The position numbers were made by a program, and so were the translations under genes. The notes under the pieces are model-generated. The model worked only from the letters and a program-made list of their open reading frames with translations, made no database searches and was not told where the DNA came from. This document shows, one piece after another, positions 33,539-45,322 of a stretch of DNA of 64,000 nt. Origin of the DNA: Takakia lepidozioides (taxonomy: Eukaryota; Streptophyta; Takakiopsida; Takakiales; Takakiaceae). Each line of letters begins with the position of its first letter. The stretch's first letter is position 1. The stretch lies in NCBI GenBank assembly GCA_030704615.1, contig CM060734.1, positions 42,486,042 to 42,550,041 of the forward strand. The letters run 5' to 3'.

Positions 33539-36084
33539 TAAGATTGAGAAATTTGAATTTTTGAATAATAATCTAATCAATTTGAAGGTGTTTCTATCAA
33601 GGTCATTCCTGGGCCGCGCGGTGTCCCATCGGAAAGCCTTCACGGCGAGGTTATTGTGAAAGAGGCTATTTTCTCCTCTCACTATCAAGGGGCCTGATTT
33701 GTGAGCTGTCACTCTCAGGTGTTTCCCTTTATTATTATTATTATTTTAAAAGGTCATTACAACCATTCGCCTAATAATGTCTATTACATTCCATTTTCAA
33801 GGTAGATACGTACTTATAAGGTTTTTACTCTAATAACAACTTATTTAATTACCTAGACATGTAAGCACACAAAAGGGAAACCAAACTTGCAAGGGATGTG
33901 GCTCTACCAGTTTTATTTTTATTTTTATCTTTATTTTTTATCCATAGTCGCTGGTGTGCCAAAAAAACGAGCTGACACCTCTAGAAAGGTTATGGGACAG
34001 GTGGCATGTTTGAATAGGTCCACAATGTCATACAAATTTCTTGGTGACAAGTGACAACCTCCTTGTTCTTCCTCCCGTTTTGGCAAATAAGTTAAAGAAA
34101 AGACGTTCATTTCCCTTTAGTGAGGTAGGAGCCCAAAAAGCAATGGAGCCTTTTTGCGAAAATTCGTGAAGAAGAAAATGGCTGGTTCTGTAAGGTTATT
34201 TTTTCCTTACCTTATTAATAAAATTCTCCAGGGCCTCTGTCCCCTGTTCCTATTTATTTATTAAAAAAAACAATTGGGAAAGTCAGACTGTGACTATTAA
34301 TGAAGTCAATGGAGAGTTGATGTGGCTGTCTCCTGCATTACTAGCTCTAACAAGGTGGCTCCCCAGACCCTTGTCATATCTGGATTCGGCGAAAAATATC
34401 ATTTTCTTTCCCTTAAATTCCTTTGCACTAAAAGGTAGCCACCTTATTTACGACGTTGAAATCTGACGATAATAAGATCTTCAAGTTTACATACATAGTA
34501 CACATTATTCATGAATTTATACAAAAACAATTGCTTATGAGTGGTGTATATGAAAGTTTATAATATGACAAATATGCAGCCCAAGTCCCTCAAAAATTAA
34601 ATTCAATTAAAGGGGAGTAGTCATCTAAAGGCTGTCCAAATATATGTGGGGCTTGCATCTGGGCCCTACACGGCGATTGCATGCTCTGTTTGTTTTTTTT
34701 TCTCTTTTTCCTCTTTTTTTGAAATAGCAAATGCATATTTTTCCCCATTCAAATAAAGTTCAGGGCTTCATCCCTTTGCAAGAAAGAAAAAAAGAAAAAA
34801 GACAAAAAAACATATGCAACTACATACTCCAACTCTCATGAGGCTTCTAGATTGTACTGACGATGCAGTGGTCAAGATTGAGGACTTTACAATGGGGTTG
34901 CAAAGAAGAGGAGGGTGTGAAGGCATCCAGAGTGATATTGTATTTCTACGAAATTTCGTATTTGAAAGTTCATAATATGACAATGTGTCATGGTATGTAA
35001 AATAAATTATTACCAAGTACAGTTTTATAGGTAATTTGTCTTCAAACAACTCTTGATAAAACCCCATTTTCTATCCTACAATTTTTTTAATCTAAGAATG
35101 TGAGGGCGGCCTTGGTATGATAGATCCAGAATCACAGATCATTGTGCTTCTTGCTAAATTGATCTTGCGATCATTCTCACACCTGGACAGCCCTTGGTGC
35201 AAGATGATCAGAGCGCACCTGGTTCGATCTACCCTGGCCCCCTGCGTGGATGGGTAGTTCATGGCTTGTCCAGATTCCCTTCAAGAGGTTCCCAAACTTG
35301 GTGCTCTATTAGGCCTGGCAACGTATGCCCCCTCATCTATCTCAACAAAGGGACACCACCTTTTGGAGGCCATCTGCCAGCCACTATTCACGATTACAAT
35401 CTGTCGGCCACTGTTCGGGAATTACAATCTCGAATCAGAATCCCTCCTGAAATTTCATAAAAAATGGGTCACATGGGAGTCTACTGGCTTCTCTCACATT
35501 GCCAACGTCTGGGAGAATGGATCCCCGATTCCGATATCCCAAATTCGTCATCATCAACACGAGCGCTCCATTGGTTCCGGATGGAATGACATCCTAGAGG
35601 GCATTTCTTACTTGGCTCCATTGTTGGCTACTCAATTGGCATACCTCGGTCATAATTCCCGCCCGGTTGGGTGGCTCTACGGGACTAGACTCCAATGTGT
35701 TGCTTGCATTATCTGCTGAGGGTGAGTGGGTTTCCGGACTGGGCTTTTTGGCCTCCCCCTCTGGCAGGCTCTTTGTGAACTCACGACGAACTGTCAGAAA
35801 ATCGGACCTCTCCCACATCAGAGTTTTGGATTCAATCACATGGACTTCCAACCTCCTTCCAACCCTTTTCCTCCCCGCGGTTTGGGAGACGAGGGCCAGA
35901 CATTCTAACCTCTCATGGTTTCTCGGTGGGGAATGCTAGATCGTGAGCCCAGCCCCGTGAAAGTGGTCGAAGATGTTAGGGCCTATTACCACGGTCGATC
36001 ACCCATTCCTGTCGAAATTTGGCTATTGCAAAGCAGGCCTAAACGCAAACCCTAAACCTTAGATCATAAACCCCAAACCCCAAC
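33539..36084. other. Non-coding stretch, no gene seen
   Basis: A SINE-like end with (TTA)n tail lies at about 33,600-33,750. The rest is AT-rich DNA. ORFs at 35,194-35,940 in three plus-strand frames (up to 152 codons) show no recognisable motif and could be remains of a decayed element. Confidence 0.45.
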
Positions 36085-36660
36085 TGGGGTCAATGAAGAA
36101 GAGGTGGAAAAAATTGGAGTGACATCGTGAAGCTTAACGAGGGTCTAATTTTGAAGATCAAGAGGTGAAAAAAACTAGAGCGACATCGTGAAGCTCAAGG
36201 AAAGTTTATTTTTGAAGAAGAGGTGAAAAATAAGTGGGAATGACATCGTGACGCTCAACGAGGGTTTAATTTTGAAGAAGAGGTGGAAAAAAACTATAGT
36301 GACATTGTGAAGCTCAGCAAGGGTTTAATTTTGATGAAGAGGTGGAAAAAAACTGGAGTGACACCGTGAAGCTCAACGAGGGTTTAATTTTGAGGAAGGG
36401 GTAAAAAAAACTGGAGTGACATCGTGAAGCTCAACGAGGGTTTAATTTTGAAGAAGAGGGGAAAAAAATTGGAGGGACATCGTGAAGCTCAATGAAAGTT
36501 TATCTTTGAAGAAAAGGTGAAAAATAAGTGGGAGTGGCATCGTGAAGGTTAATGAGGTTTTGTTTTTTAAGAAAAGGTGAAAAAATGGGAGTTACATTGT
36601 GAAGCTTAATGAGGTTTTGTTCTTGAAGAAGAGGTGAAAAAAATGTGAGTTACAGTGTGC
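36085..36660. repeat. Minisatellite, about ten units of roughly 59 bp
   Basis: Unit pattern: GAAGAAGAGGTGAAAAAA, then (A/C)TGGAGTGACATCGTGAAG, then CTCAACGAGGGTTTAATTTT. Successive copies near 36,090, 36,150, 36,210, 36,270, 36,330, 36,390, 36,450, 36,505, 36,565 and 36,620 drift gradually. No ORF is maintained across units. Confidence 0.85.
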
Positions 36661-38540
36661 TGTTTCGGATGAATATCATAGCTGGATCTTCCCCCTATGA
36701 CAGCCTCTACCCCCGCGACTGCGTATTCGGTGCCACAGGCTTAGCGACTCAACATGCTTGGTCTGGGAATGGCCTCGCGCACCCGCCACCCGGTCCTCTC
36801 ACACACGAAGCCCTTCAAGTCTTGTTGCCCACTCGTCCCCGTCTTCCATCACCATCCTCATCCTCACACAACAAAAATCATCCGCGCACCACCACCCCTT
36901 GCTCCAACTTCCCTCGGGAGTCACGCCACGCGCAGTCATAAACCCCAACCAGCTTCGATATTCGCGCGCCCTGCCCTTCCCTAAGTATCTTCGCCACCGG
37001 GAACCCACTATTACCATGATTCTCCATGTCCAAAACACCGTCCTGGTCCCCATATCTCCATACCTCCATACACATCTCAATTCTCTACTGTATGACACCC
37101 ACCATATGACTACTGCCACTTACCCCACACAACCACCCCACAAACCCACCTCCACACAATCTATAGGTCCAAAACCACCCAAAGCCTGGACTGACGCCCC
37201 TCCCCGCCCAACCACCGTACATGACGATGCAGTCCCCCCCCCCCCCCCCCCCCTATACACCATGGACGCCCCTCTCCCAAATACTCCCCACTCCACTCAC
37301 ACTATACAGATGGCTCCCTCTCCAGCTTTCTACTCCGTAACCACCTCGCTTGCCCCACCTCTCATCACCATCACCATGACCGAAACCTTATTTCTGTTAT
37401 TGTTGACCTCACTATCTCAATTGATCACCCCATCCATATTATTAAAGTTCGATCACAAATCGACCTTGCTAGCAACGAGGAGGCCGATCTCCTAGCCCAA
37501 CTTAGGGGCCTCTAAATCCCCAGTCGAACCCCGACAGATCCCATCCATATTGCACATGCCTATCCTTTCTGGCTAACCTACCCGGTCCCCGAACCCCCAG
37601 CTCCTCGGCCTATCCGGAACCTTCTTACTACACTAACCTGCGAAAGCCAACAAACAAACATCTGTTTCCCCCAGCCACACCAAACTACATATCCAAAAAT
37701 GGACACAATCCACAGTCCTCCACCATAAACTGTCAAACCATTTCTACACATACAAGCTACATGCGACGCCCAAATCAGACAAACACTCAAATTTAGGTAG
37801 GCCAGTACATGGGTCACCAACGTAAATACATTTTTTGGCCAAACATCTACCCATCCCCACACTGCCCGTTATGCTCCCACATCCATGCGGCACGCGATAC
37901 CTGGCTCCACCTCCTCAGCCTATGCCCACACCCAGTCATCCATGGGCTTCGTATCACCAGGCACAACCATGCGGTCTGGCACATCCACAAACTCCTACTC
38001 CGCCGCCCTGAAACTAGATGGTTCTCACTCATCAATGCAAGCACCTACCAAGGTCAACCCCCTAACCACATTGTCCCTACATGGCTACTCCCCTGTGCTT
38101 GTCGACCCCATCACCTTGCACCTGCCATGCCTGACTTTGCCCGGACATTCTCCTAGTACAAGGGCTCCCCATTAACGCCCCCGCACCTACCCGCCCATCT
38201 CCAGATATTACCATTCACTTCATATAATTTACTTACTGCAATGACCGCTTCTCTAGTTCCTCGATCCTTGAAAAAAACCAAAAATACTACCCACTCTCCT
38301 CGCTATCTACAGACACGGCTGGAAGATAGGCCCCCTTACTGTCATTACCGCCGGCGCCAGAGGGGGCATCCACACCACCAATATCTCTGCTCTTCACAAA
38401 AAATTAAAATCCCATCACCCCTATCCACAAATGTTTTAAAGCTATCCACCTCACTGCACTCTGCTCTCTTATTGCTATCATCACCAACAAGCATCAACTT
38501 GAATCAAATCCTCCCGTACCCTAGATATCCGTGACACCCC
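36661..38540 (+). pseudogene. 3' part of a non-LTR retrotransposon (LINE-type), heavily decayed
   Basis: At 37,290-37,515 an RNase H-like tail is readable across frames: HYTDGSLSSF with the catalytic Asp, and IDLASNEEADLLAQL with the usual NE-AD box. At 37,808-38,156 there is a zinc-knuckle-like CPLCSHIHAARDTWLHLLSL followed by CPHP and ITRHNHAVWHIHKLL, as in LINE C-termini. At 38,145-38,370 a PDILLVQG ... FTYCND ... stretch could be a PD-(D/E)xK endonuclease remnant. Poly-C at 37,233-37,252 interrupts the frame. 36,661-37,240 shows nothing recognisable. The CCHC and RNase H readings are reasonable; the endonuclease is speculative. Confidence 0.6.
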
Positions 38541-38682
38541 TTGGTACCCAGGTGGTACCATTAGTTACATCCTCTCTACCGGTCACGGACATCTTCTTTT
38601 TATAGGACCCACCCCTGAAAAGGGTGTCAAGTTATTTTACCTATAGTGTGAAACTAGCTAGAAAATAGTTAGTTTTGATATA

Positions 38683-39317
38683 TTGACATTTGGGATTGAT
38701 CCAAGTGTCAATCCAGGGCCCAATGTATTTTTGGGCACCTGGCGTGGACCGTCAGGAGAGGAGGAGAGTGCGGGGATTGCACCAGGACCACCTCAGTTGT
38801 CACCATTGGACACCACATCTATTGTGTGGCAGTATCCGGATGAAGGCATTTGCATTCTGGACTTGTTTGGCGGGATTAACACCGGATTGGCTGCTGTGCT
38901 ACAGGCATGTGTATGGGTTCGGCATTACCTGTATGTGGAGAGGGATGAGATTGCACAACGCGTCTCACTTCGCCATGTTGCTCAGTTGGTGCAGCAGTAC
39001 CCTGAGTTGTTGCCGGGTTGTCTGAGTCGTGGATACCAGCAGGCCTTGCCAGCAGACATTTCGTTGCTGGGGGCGCAGGATTTGGAGCGGGTTGGCTCCA
39101 TTCATTTGGTGGTGGCAGGTTGGCCCTGCCAAGGGTATTCATCAGCCGGGCATGGCAATGGATTGCGAGACTCGCGGTCGGGTCTGTTTTGGAAGATGGT
39201 GCGGGTTTTGCGCCACTTACAGCTTCATCTTAGCTGTATCTCCAGCATACATCTTGGAGAATGTGCCACTGATGGGCGATTCTTGGGCCAGGGTGATGGC
39301 TGTTAAGGACAAGAACA
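38683..39317 (+). pseudogene. Cytosine-5 DNA methyltransferase fragment, retrotransposon type
   Basis: C5-methyltransferases transfer methyl from AdoMet to cytosine in DNA. Motif I (ILDLFGGINTGLAAVLQA, about 38,855-38,910, AdoMet binding) is clear. Motif IV (VVAGWPCQGYSSAG, about 39,110-39,150) has the catalytic Pro-Cys. Motif VI (PAYILENV, about 39,245-39,270) is in the next frame after a one-base change near 39,225. The reading breaks at 39,317, where the chromovirus LTR begins, so motifs VIII-X and the target-recognition domain are missing. The short spacing and the L-F-G-G form differ from DRM, MET1 and CMT genes. Methyltransferases of this kind have been reported inside charophyte retrotransposons. 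No attached gag or pol is visible here. Confidence 0.85.
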
Positions 39318-39876
39318 TGATTGAACACAAACAAGAAATCAGACTAGAGATACAAGACTAGACAAGAAGTCAAGGCCGGCGTGGCCGAATGCATGGTGGG
39401 TAAACATGAATGATCTTTATAACAATGGACAATAGTACAAGATACTGGAACTCGACTCGAATACTGGAATGCTGGAAACTGGACTGGGGTACCAGATACT
39501 GAAAACTGGACTTAGAGTACTGGAAGTTGGACTGGAGTACTGGGACTGGGAACAATAGTAGCTTGAACTTGTGTTGGCGAGACTGAAGAGTGTCCAGTCT
39601 CGCCTCATATATATACTGGCTACTAGGAGGTTCCCTAAGAGGCTTCCCCAAAGGAGGTATATTGATGGAGAAGTTTCTTCAAATGAAGCTTCCTGAGCAG
39701 TTTCCCAAGTTACTCTCAGTAATTTGGTAAACTCCCGATAGCTTGGTAACTAATGGTAACTTATGGTAAATCATGGTAGATCATGATAAATCACGGTAAT
39801 TTTTGGTAACATGGTAACTTGGTAACTTCTGGTATTTACTCTGTGTAAGTTCATCTGGGCTATGTCTGTGACATCA
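39318..39876 (-). repeat. 3' LTR of the chromovirus (559 bp)
   Basis: TGATTG at the left and ACATCA at the right (TG...CA). It is bounded on the right by a minus-strand polypurine tract AGAGGAGGGG at 39,877-39,886. Internally it has many GTACTGGAA and GGTAACTTGG words. A diverged relative is at 31,835-31,965. Confidence 0.85.
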
Positions 39877-40057
39877 CCCCTCCTCTAGCGCCGAGTTCCT
39901 CGAGGAGCGGCAAAATCTTGGACTTGCTTAGAGTTGGAGAACCTCCATCCTTAGTGTGTATCAGATACACTGAATGTGGAGTCTTCACCTTGAAGCTAAC
40001 TTGGTTGACATCATCGTTGTGACGTCTTATTGACGTGTAGCTCAGGGCTTAGCTGGC
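39877..40057 (-). pseudogene. C-terminal tail of the chromovirus polyprotein
   Basis: Minus-strand reading gives VKTPHSVYLIHTKDGG, then LPLLEELGARGG close to the polypurine tract. An LE-E-L...RGG ending followed by the LTR is typical of Ty3 chromovirus polyproteins. It is separated from the chromodomain at 60,380 by CACTA-3. Confidence 0.65.
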
Positions 40058-40087
40058 CACTAGTACAGATTATCGTTTTTATGACTG
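40058..40087 (+). repeat. CACTA-3 left terminal inverted repeat
   Basis: CACTAGTACAGATTATCG then TTTTTATGACTG; pairs with 60,347-60,376. Confidence 0.85.
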
Positions 40088-40469
40088 TAAATATCACTAC
40101 ATTTGTAGTGATAAGTGCGATTATGACTACATCACTATACAGTGATAAACACGAAGTCAGTTCTACCATCACTGCGGAGTGATAAGTGCGAAGTGATGGT
40201 CGTCACTGCAGACGTGGCACCTGCCCAACGACTCAGAGTGACGTGGGATGTAATGCTGTAGTCATAACTATACGACTACAAGGTTACGTGTCATGACTAC
40301 ACTTACGACTACGTCACTACAGATGAGCGCCAACATGGAGAGGTCTCTCTATGACTCGTGTGACCCCCCGGATGTATATGACTACACTTATGACTATATC
40401 ACTACTCACTACATCACTGAAGGTAGCGCGTGGCATATTTCATGACTACAAATATGACTCTATCACTAT

Positions 40470-41579
40470 AGCTTTGTTTTGGTTCTGGTAGGTCATCTAA
40501 CACGTGTCTTTATTCGATTAGTTTTTAAAAAACATTAATGCTATTTTATTTATTTATTTCATGTAAATTTTATTTATCGTTTTGATATTCAGATGCGTTT
40601 AAATATTATAGAGCAATATATTTAATTGAATGAAAGAATTTCACACAAATACATAGATTGTCTCTGGAATGTCGATCATATTGCAAAATTCCAATGGAAA
40701 AATTTCCCATGGATGCCACAAAGGCTCTACAATCAAGAAGCTTGAAAGGCCATAGGGATATATAACCAAGCCTCAAAGGCTACAAGTCCCAAAACCCAAG
40801 CCCACACAGGGGCAGCAGTCCACTAGTACTCCTACAATTGAAAAGCTATATTTATATATCACCATTGTGGCATATTTTCAACTACATTGCATCATGTTTC
40901 AGGAGCTTCAAGCTCCAAATTGTGGTGTTTCCTATCACCTGCCCCAACTCTCTCAGAGGAGCATACTTATGTTTGCCTCTTTGATGGATAGAGCAGCATA
41001 ATCGAGTGGCACCACAGGGTACCCGTCACTCACCTTGCTCCCTTGCAGACCAACAAAAAGTCCACATCCAAGCGTTTGTTGTTGACATCAAGTAGCCGAA
41101 CATAATCCCCCACCTTGAACTGTCATCCCAACTCCCACATACATAGAAGTATATATCGAAACTCCTTAGAAGTGTTGGACTAGCAACCAGCTACATACAA
41201 CAGCAGCCCAAAAGCAACTACTGCTTAGGGGATTGCCTAAAGGCCTCTTGCAGGTAAGCTGCCAAGCATTTCTGATCCTCATAATGGAAGACTTTGGTGA
41301 CAGATTGAGTCCCACGGAATAGACCATCAGATTCTACCCATGCAGGTTTCTTGTAGCTATTGATCCACATGGAATCATAGGTAATCTTGTGCTTGAAATC
41401 CGACCCCCCTTGGATGAATCTGGACCCACACTCTATCTCTGCTCCTTCAGCTTATCACACTAGTGCCTATGCTGATATTGCGTCTTCTACTCTCTGAAAT
41501 GTAACAGGCATTCACCTTTTTGCCTCAGTTGTCCCACCATTGACTGGGGTCAGAAAAGTAATCATTCCACAGCTTCTCG
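40470..41579. other. CACTA-3 interior, no gene seen
   Basis: AT-rich DNA without a recognisable gene. 41,330-41,600 belongs to the dispersed module (TTTCTTGTAGCTATTGATCC and ATTCCACAGCTTCTC words). Confidence 0.5.
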
Positions 41580-42510
41580 TCATTTGCCCCTAGGTCTCCA
41601 AAGCCTCCATCCCGCGCCCTTGCTGTGCATATCCTGCAATCATCACACTCCACAATACCACATGTCGTTCAGCCATACTGTCGAGCATTCCCTTTGCATC
41701 CTAAATGCACCCACATTTGGCATACATGTCAACCAGGGCAGTGTTCAGAATGACAGGTGCAATTCCAGATTTGATGATGTCACCATGCATCTCTTTGCCC
41801 TTTTCCAGGGCTGCCAGGCTTACACAAGCACTGCAAACACACAAACGTGATCTGGTTACACTTCACCCCTTCCCCCATCATTGGCTCATAGGTCTCCAAG
41901 GCCTCCATCTCGCGCCCCTGCTGTGCATATCCTGCAAGCATGGCATTCCATGACACCATACCTTGTTCAGCCATACTATCCAACACTCCCTTTGCATCCT
42001 TGATGCACCCACATTTTGGATATATGTCCACCAGGGTAATAGTACTTCAGAATGACATCGGGTACAATCCGGCTCTAACAATGTCACTACGGACCTCTTT
42101 GCCCTTTCCAGGGCTTCCAGGCTTGCACATGCATTGCAAATGTGGTTGGGCTTCACCCCTTCCCCCATCATTTGATCCTAGGTCTCCAAAACCTCCATAC
42201 CAAGTCCCTGCTGTGCATACTCTGCAAGCATCGTGTTCCACCACATCTCGTTCAGCCATGTGTTGGAAACTCCCTTTGCATCCTTAATGCACCCACATTT
42301 CGCATTTATGTCCACTAGGGCAGTGTTCAGAATGACATCTGGTACAATTCCAGCTTTGACGATGTCACCATGGACCTCTTTCCCCTTTTCCAGAGCTCCC
42401 CTGCTTGCACACGCATTGCAAACACAAACAAATGTGATGTGGTTGGGCTTCACCCCTTTGCGCAGCATTTGCTCATAGGTCTCTAAAAGCATTCCTACCA
42501 CATCCATGCT
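41580..42510 (-). pseudogene. PPR tandem array, left of the MULE
   Basis: Four or so PLS-type PPR repeats in broken frames on the minus strand. The clearest are EQMLRKGVKPNHITFVCVCN, GALEKGKEVHGDIVKAGIVP and LVDINAKCGCIKDAKGV (42,507-42,200), then KCGCIKDAKGVLDSMAEQGM and AGYAQQGREMEALETYEPMM (42,031-41,850). Frame changes and stops fall within repeats. Units are very alike, so the array may have grown inside the element. No targeting peptide, E or DYW domain was seen. Confidence 0.85.
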
Positions 42511-44460
42511 TGGTAAATCCTGCCAACATTATATTCGACGTGATCAAAGATCGTTGAGTCATCCTGTTGAATACTTGGTGAGCATCCATGATGCTCCCAC
42601 ACTTAACATACATGTTGACAAGGGTTTTGAGTAGAAAAACATTTGGTGTGGATTCACTTTAGATAATGTGAGTGTGCACCTACTTTCCAGCTTCCAGACC
42701 TTTCATCTTGATGCACTTAAGCAAGAGACAGACATATGTACCTGAATTTGCTGAAATGCCTCCTTGGTTTAAAGTCTGTAGAGCCTTTGTTAGTCTGCCT
42801 GCCTCACAAAGCATCTTGCCCAGAAGTGCCAGAAGAGGCATTGTGGACTCCCTCTCTTGATCCTCTTTCAGAAGCTGTGGTCATGGTTGAGGTGCCTGAT
42901 TTACCAACTGTGGCGCTGCAACTACTACCTTTAGTTGACCATCTAGCCATGTAGGTTTCTTGTAGCTATTGATCCACAGGGAATCATAGGTAATCTTGTG
43001 CTTGAAATCTGGCCTTTTTGGATGAATCTGGACCCACACTCTATCCCCGCCCCTTCAGCTATCCATGCCTCTCCACAGATAGTGCATTCATCCTTGCCTT
43101 GAGCTGCTAGCAGCTAACAGTGACAGCCTAGATTTGTCCTAGGAAACACCCAAGTCAGCTTATCACACTAGTTCCTATGCTCAATTGCATCTGCTACTCT
43201 CTGTAATCCCATAGGCATTCATCTTTTTGCCTTGATTGTCTCACCATTGATGACTGGGGTCAGAAAAGTATCCATTCCACAGCTTCTCCTCGTCTCTGTT
43301 ACCTGTTTCTGGATACTTTCCTGTTGTCATATGTTGGCCGTATCATGTCAGTTACTCCAAACTATCAAAGGTTCACTCAACCAGCTAACTTGCAGAATTC
43401 AATATGAAAATCTAGGTACGACTCTGATAACAGGGGAAAATAGGCTGAAATACAGTGTTGAAGGTGCCTTTGTTAGCAGTGCCTTGTTCTATCGATTGTG
43501 CTGCTGCTGCTGCTTATGTTTCCAGTTGACCATCTACCCACGTAGATTTATTGTAGCTATTGATCCACGGGGAATAGAAGTAATCTTATGTTTGAAACCC
43601 GGTCCTCTTGGATGAATCTGGACCTCTATCCCTAGTCTTTCAGCTATCCCTGCCTGACCGTCCTTCAGCGGACACCAACGACGTGAAGTTCTTCCAGCAA
43701 ATACCCCAACCCTAATGATGAGAGCGCAAAACAGACTGCCAAAAGGTTGAAGAAGAAGGTGCGCTCACCACAATGTCCTTGACCTTGTGTCATGACGCAT
43801 GGAGGATTTAACCGACCATAAACCCAAAATGACCTCGTGTGTGCTGTTTGTGTCTGTAGTCAGGCTATGTCGGATTGGTCGACTGGATAAGTGTTCATTC
43901 CACTGCTTCTCCTCATTCTGTTATCTATTTTTGGATACTTTCCTGCTGCCACATCGGCAAAAACTTGTCAAGTCACCCCAAACCACCACAGATCCACCCA
44001 ACGAGCTAATTTACAACATTCAATATGTATCTCAGGGCCGAGTCTGATGAGAAGGCAAAATAGGTTGAAATAGGTGGAAGAAGAAGGGTGCCCTCACCAC
44101 ATTGTCCTCAACCTTGTGTCATGACCCATGGAGGATTTGACTGACCATGAATCCAAGAGGACCTCTGGTGTGTGCTACTTGTGTCTGTAGTTAGGTAATG
44201 AATTGGTCTGTGAGAACCACCACGGTGCAGCTGAGCGGGCACAGATTGAAAAACGGTATGCTAAGACCTACAAGCTGACTCTCCCAAGAACCTTGTAAAC
44301 ATCAGGAAGCATACCAAATCATGGTACTAACACGAGCCAAGAGCCCAGACCAGGTGATTCTGACAAAGCGTGCAAGAGAAACATACACTTCTGAGATGGA
44401 GAACATCCTATCATAATACACTAAAACTGTCAAATCAGGGTTGACATCTCCCACATACTT
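42511..44460. repeat. Dispersed CACTA interior modules, left of the MULE
   Basis: Inverted relatives of the CACTA-1 module at about 42,940-43,330, 43,370-43,620 and 43,900-44,130 (AGCTAACTTGCAGAATTCAA, CTTATGTTTGAAACC and similar words). 44,150-44,260 matches, inverted, the 15,690-15,850 part of CACTA-1 (CTGTAGTTAGGTAATG). No intact gene. The sequence CCACCCAACGAGCTAA at 43,992 resembles the target site of the MULE. Confidence 0.6.
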
Positions 44461-44469
44461 CCACCCAAC
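44461..44469 (+). repeat. MULE target-site duplication, left copy
   Basis: CCACCCAAC, identical to 58,237-58,245. Confidence 0.82.
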
Positions 44470-44545
44470 GAGGTTTACTATTTCATGAGCAGAAACCATG
44501 AGCCATGAGCCATGAGCCGCATGAGCCGCATGAGCCGTGAGCCGA
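44470..44545 (+). repeat. MULE left terminal region
   Basis: Begins GAGGTTTACTATTTCATGAGC and continues with about seven CATGAGCC/CATGAGCCG units. The right end (58,165-58,236) reads the same way in reverse complement. Confidence 0.85.
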
Positions 44546-45049
44546 AGTCTAAGATACGCGGATTTCATGAGCGGACTCCTCCAAATTTGGAAATGCGGCA
44601 GATTAAACAAGTATTAAAATAATAGTTTTTTAATTTGACCTTGCCATTTTTGGACGTTCCAGATCATGTAATGCGGCGAAGATATGTCGTCAGTAACAAG
44701 TCCGCTCATGGTTTTATAGATCCGCTCATGGAAATAAGTGACCGTGCAACGGGAAATCCAGTATACCACTGCAAAAGGACGTCGCATACTGGCCTGTATA
44801 GAGTATTCTGCGGTTTTACATGCCTTAACATTGGAATGAAGCTGACCCTTTTGCCGCGATTGAACCAATGGAGTCTGCACCAATACAGTCTGCAGTACTT
44901 CACAATTTCTGTCTTCTTCGGGTATTCGGCGGGAAAGGTTTGCAACTGAACTGGGAAATAAGGTGCCGCATTAGGGTTCGCACGTGCGAAATTTCGGAGC
45001 GGTTTGGTGTTGGCGAAGGCCGCCTCTACCAGTACCTACGACGATACTT

Positions 45050-45071
45050 GGAAATGCGGCGCCGCATTTCC
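45050..45071. repeat. Isolated 22-bp palindrome near the left MULE end
   Basis: GGAAATGCGG, two bases, and the exact complement CCGCATTTCC: a perfect copy of the palindrome that forms the arrays at 49,334-50,482 and 56,110-57,007. Half-sites (GGAAATGCGG-like) occur at 44,588-44,680. Confidence 0.9.
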
Positions 45072-45322
45072 TTGTCGGAGGTCGAATGAGGAAAGCAAGT
45101 TTTCGGAAAGCAGAAAAACATGAACCCTCCAACATACAAAAATACATGCACGTGGAAACAAGTGAACGATATAGTAATATCTTAGTTCGAGCAAAACAGA
45201 TTACTGGTAGGCAAGACATATGTCGGACCTTTCTGTGGCCAGAGTCTGAGGTACTGGCAGCAGTACAGTTCTACTATCCGAAAAGGATGGGCGTACCATT
45301 GTATGGGGACCGCAAGCCAAGC

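Noticed and set aside
36758-37495. Plus-strand ORF of 245 codons rich in Pro, Thr and His
   Set aside because: Low-complexity reading across a poly-C run. The RNase H signal nearby is in a different frame.
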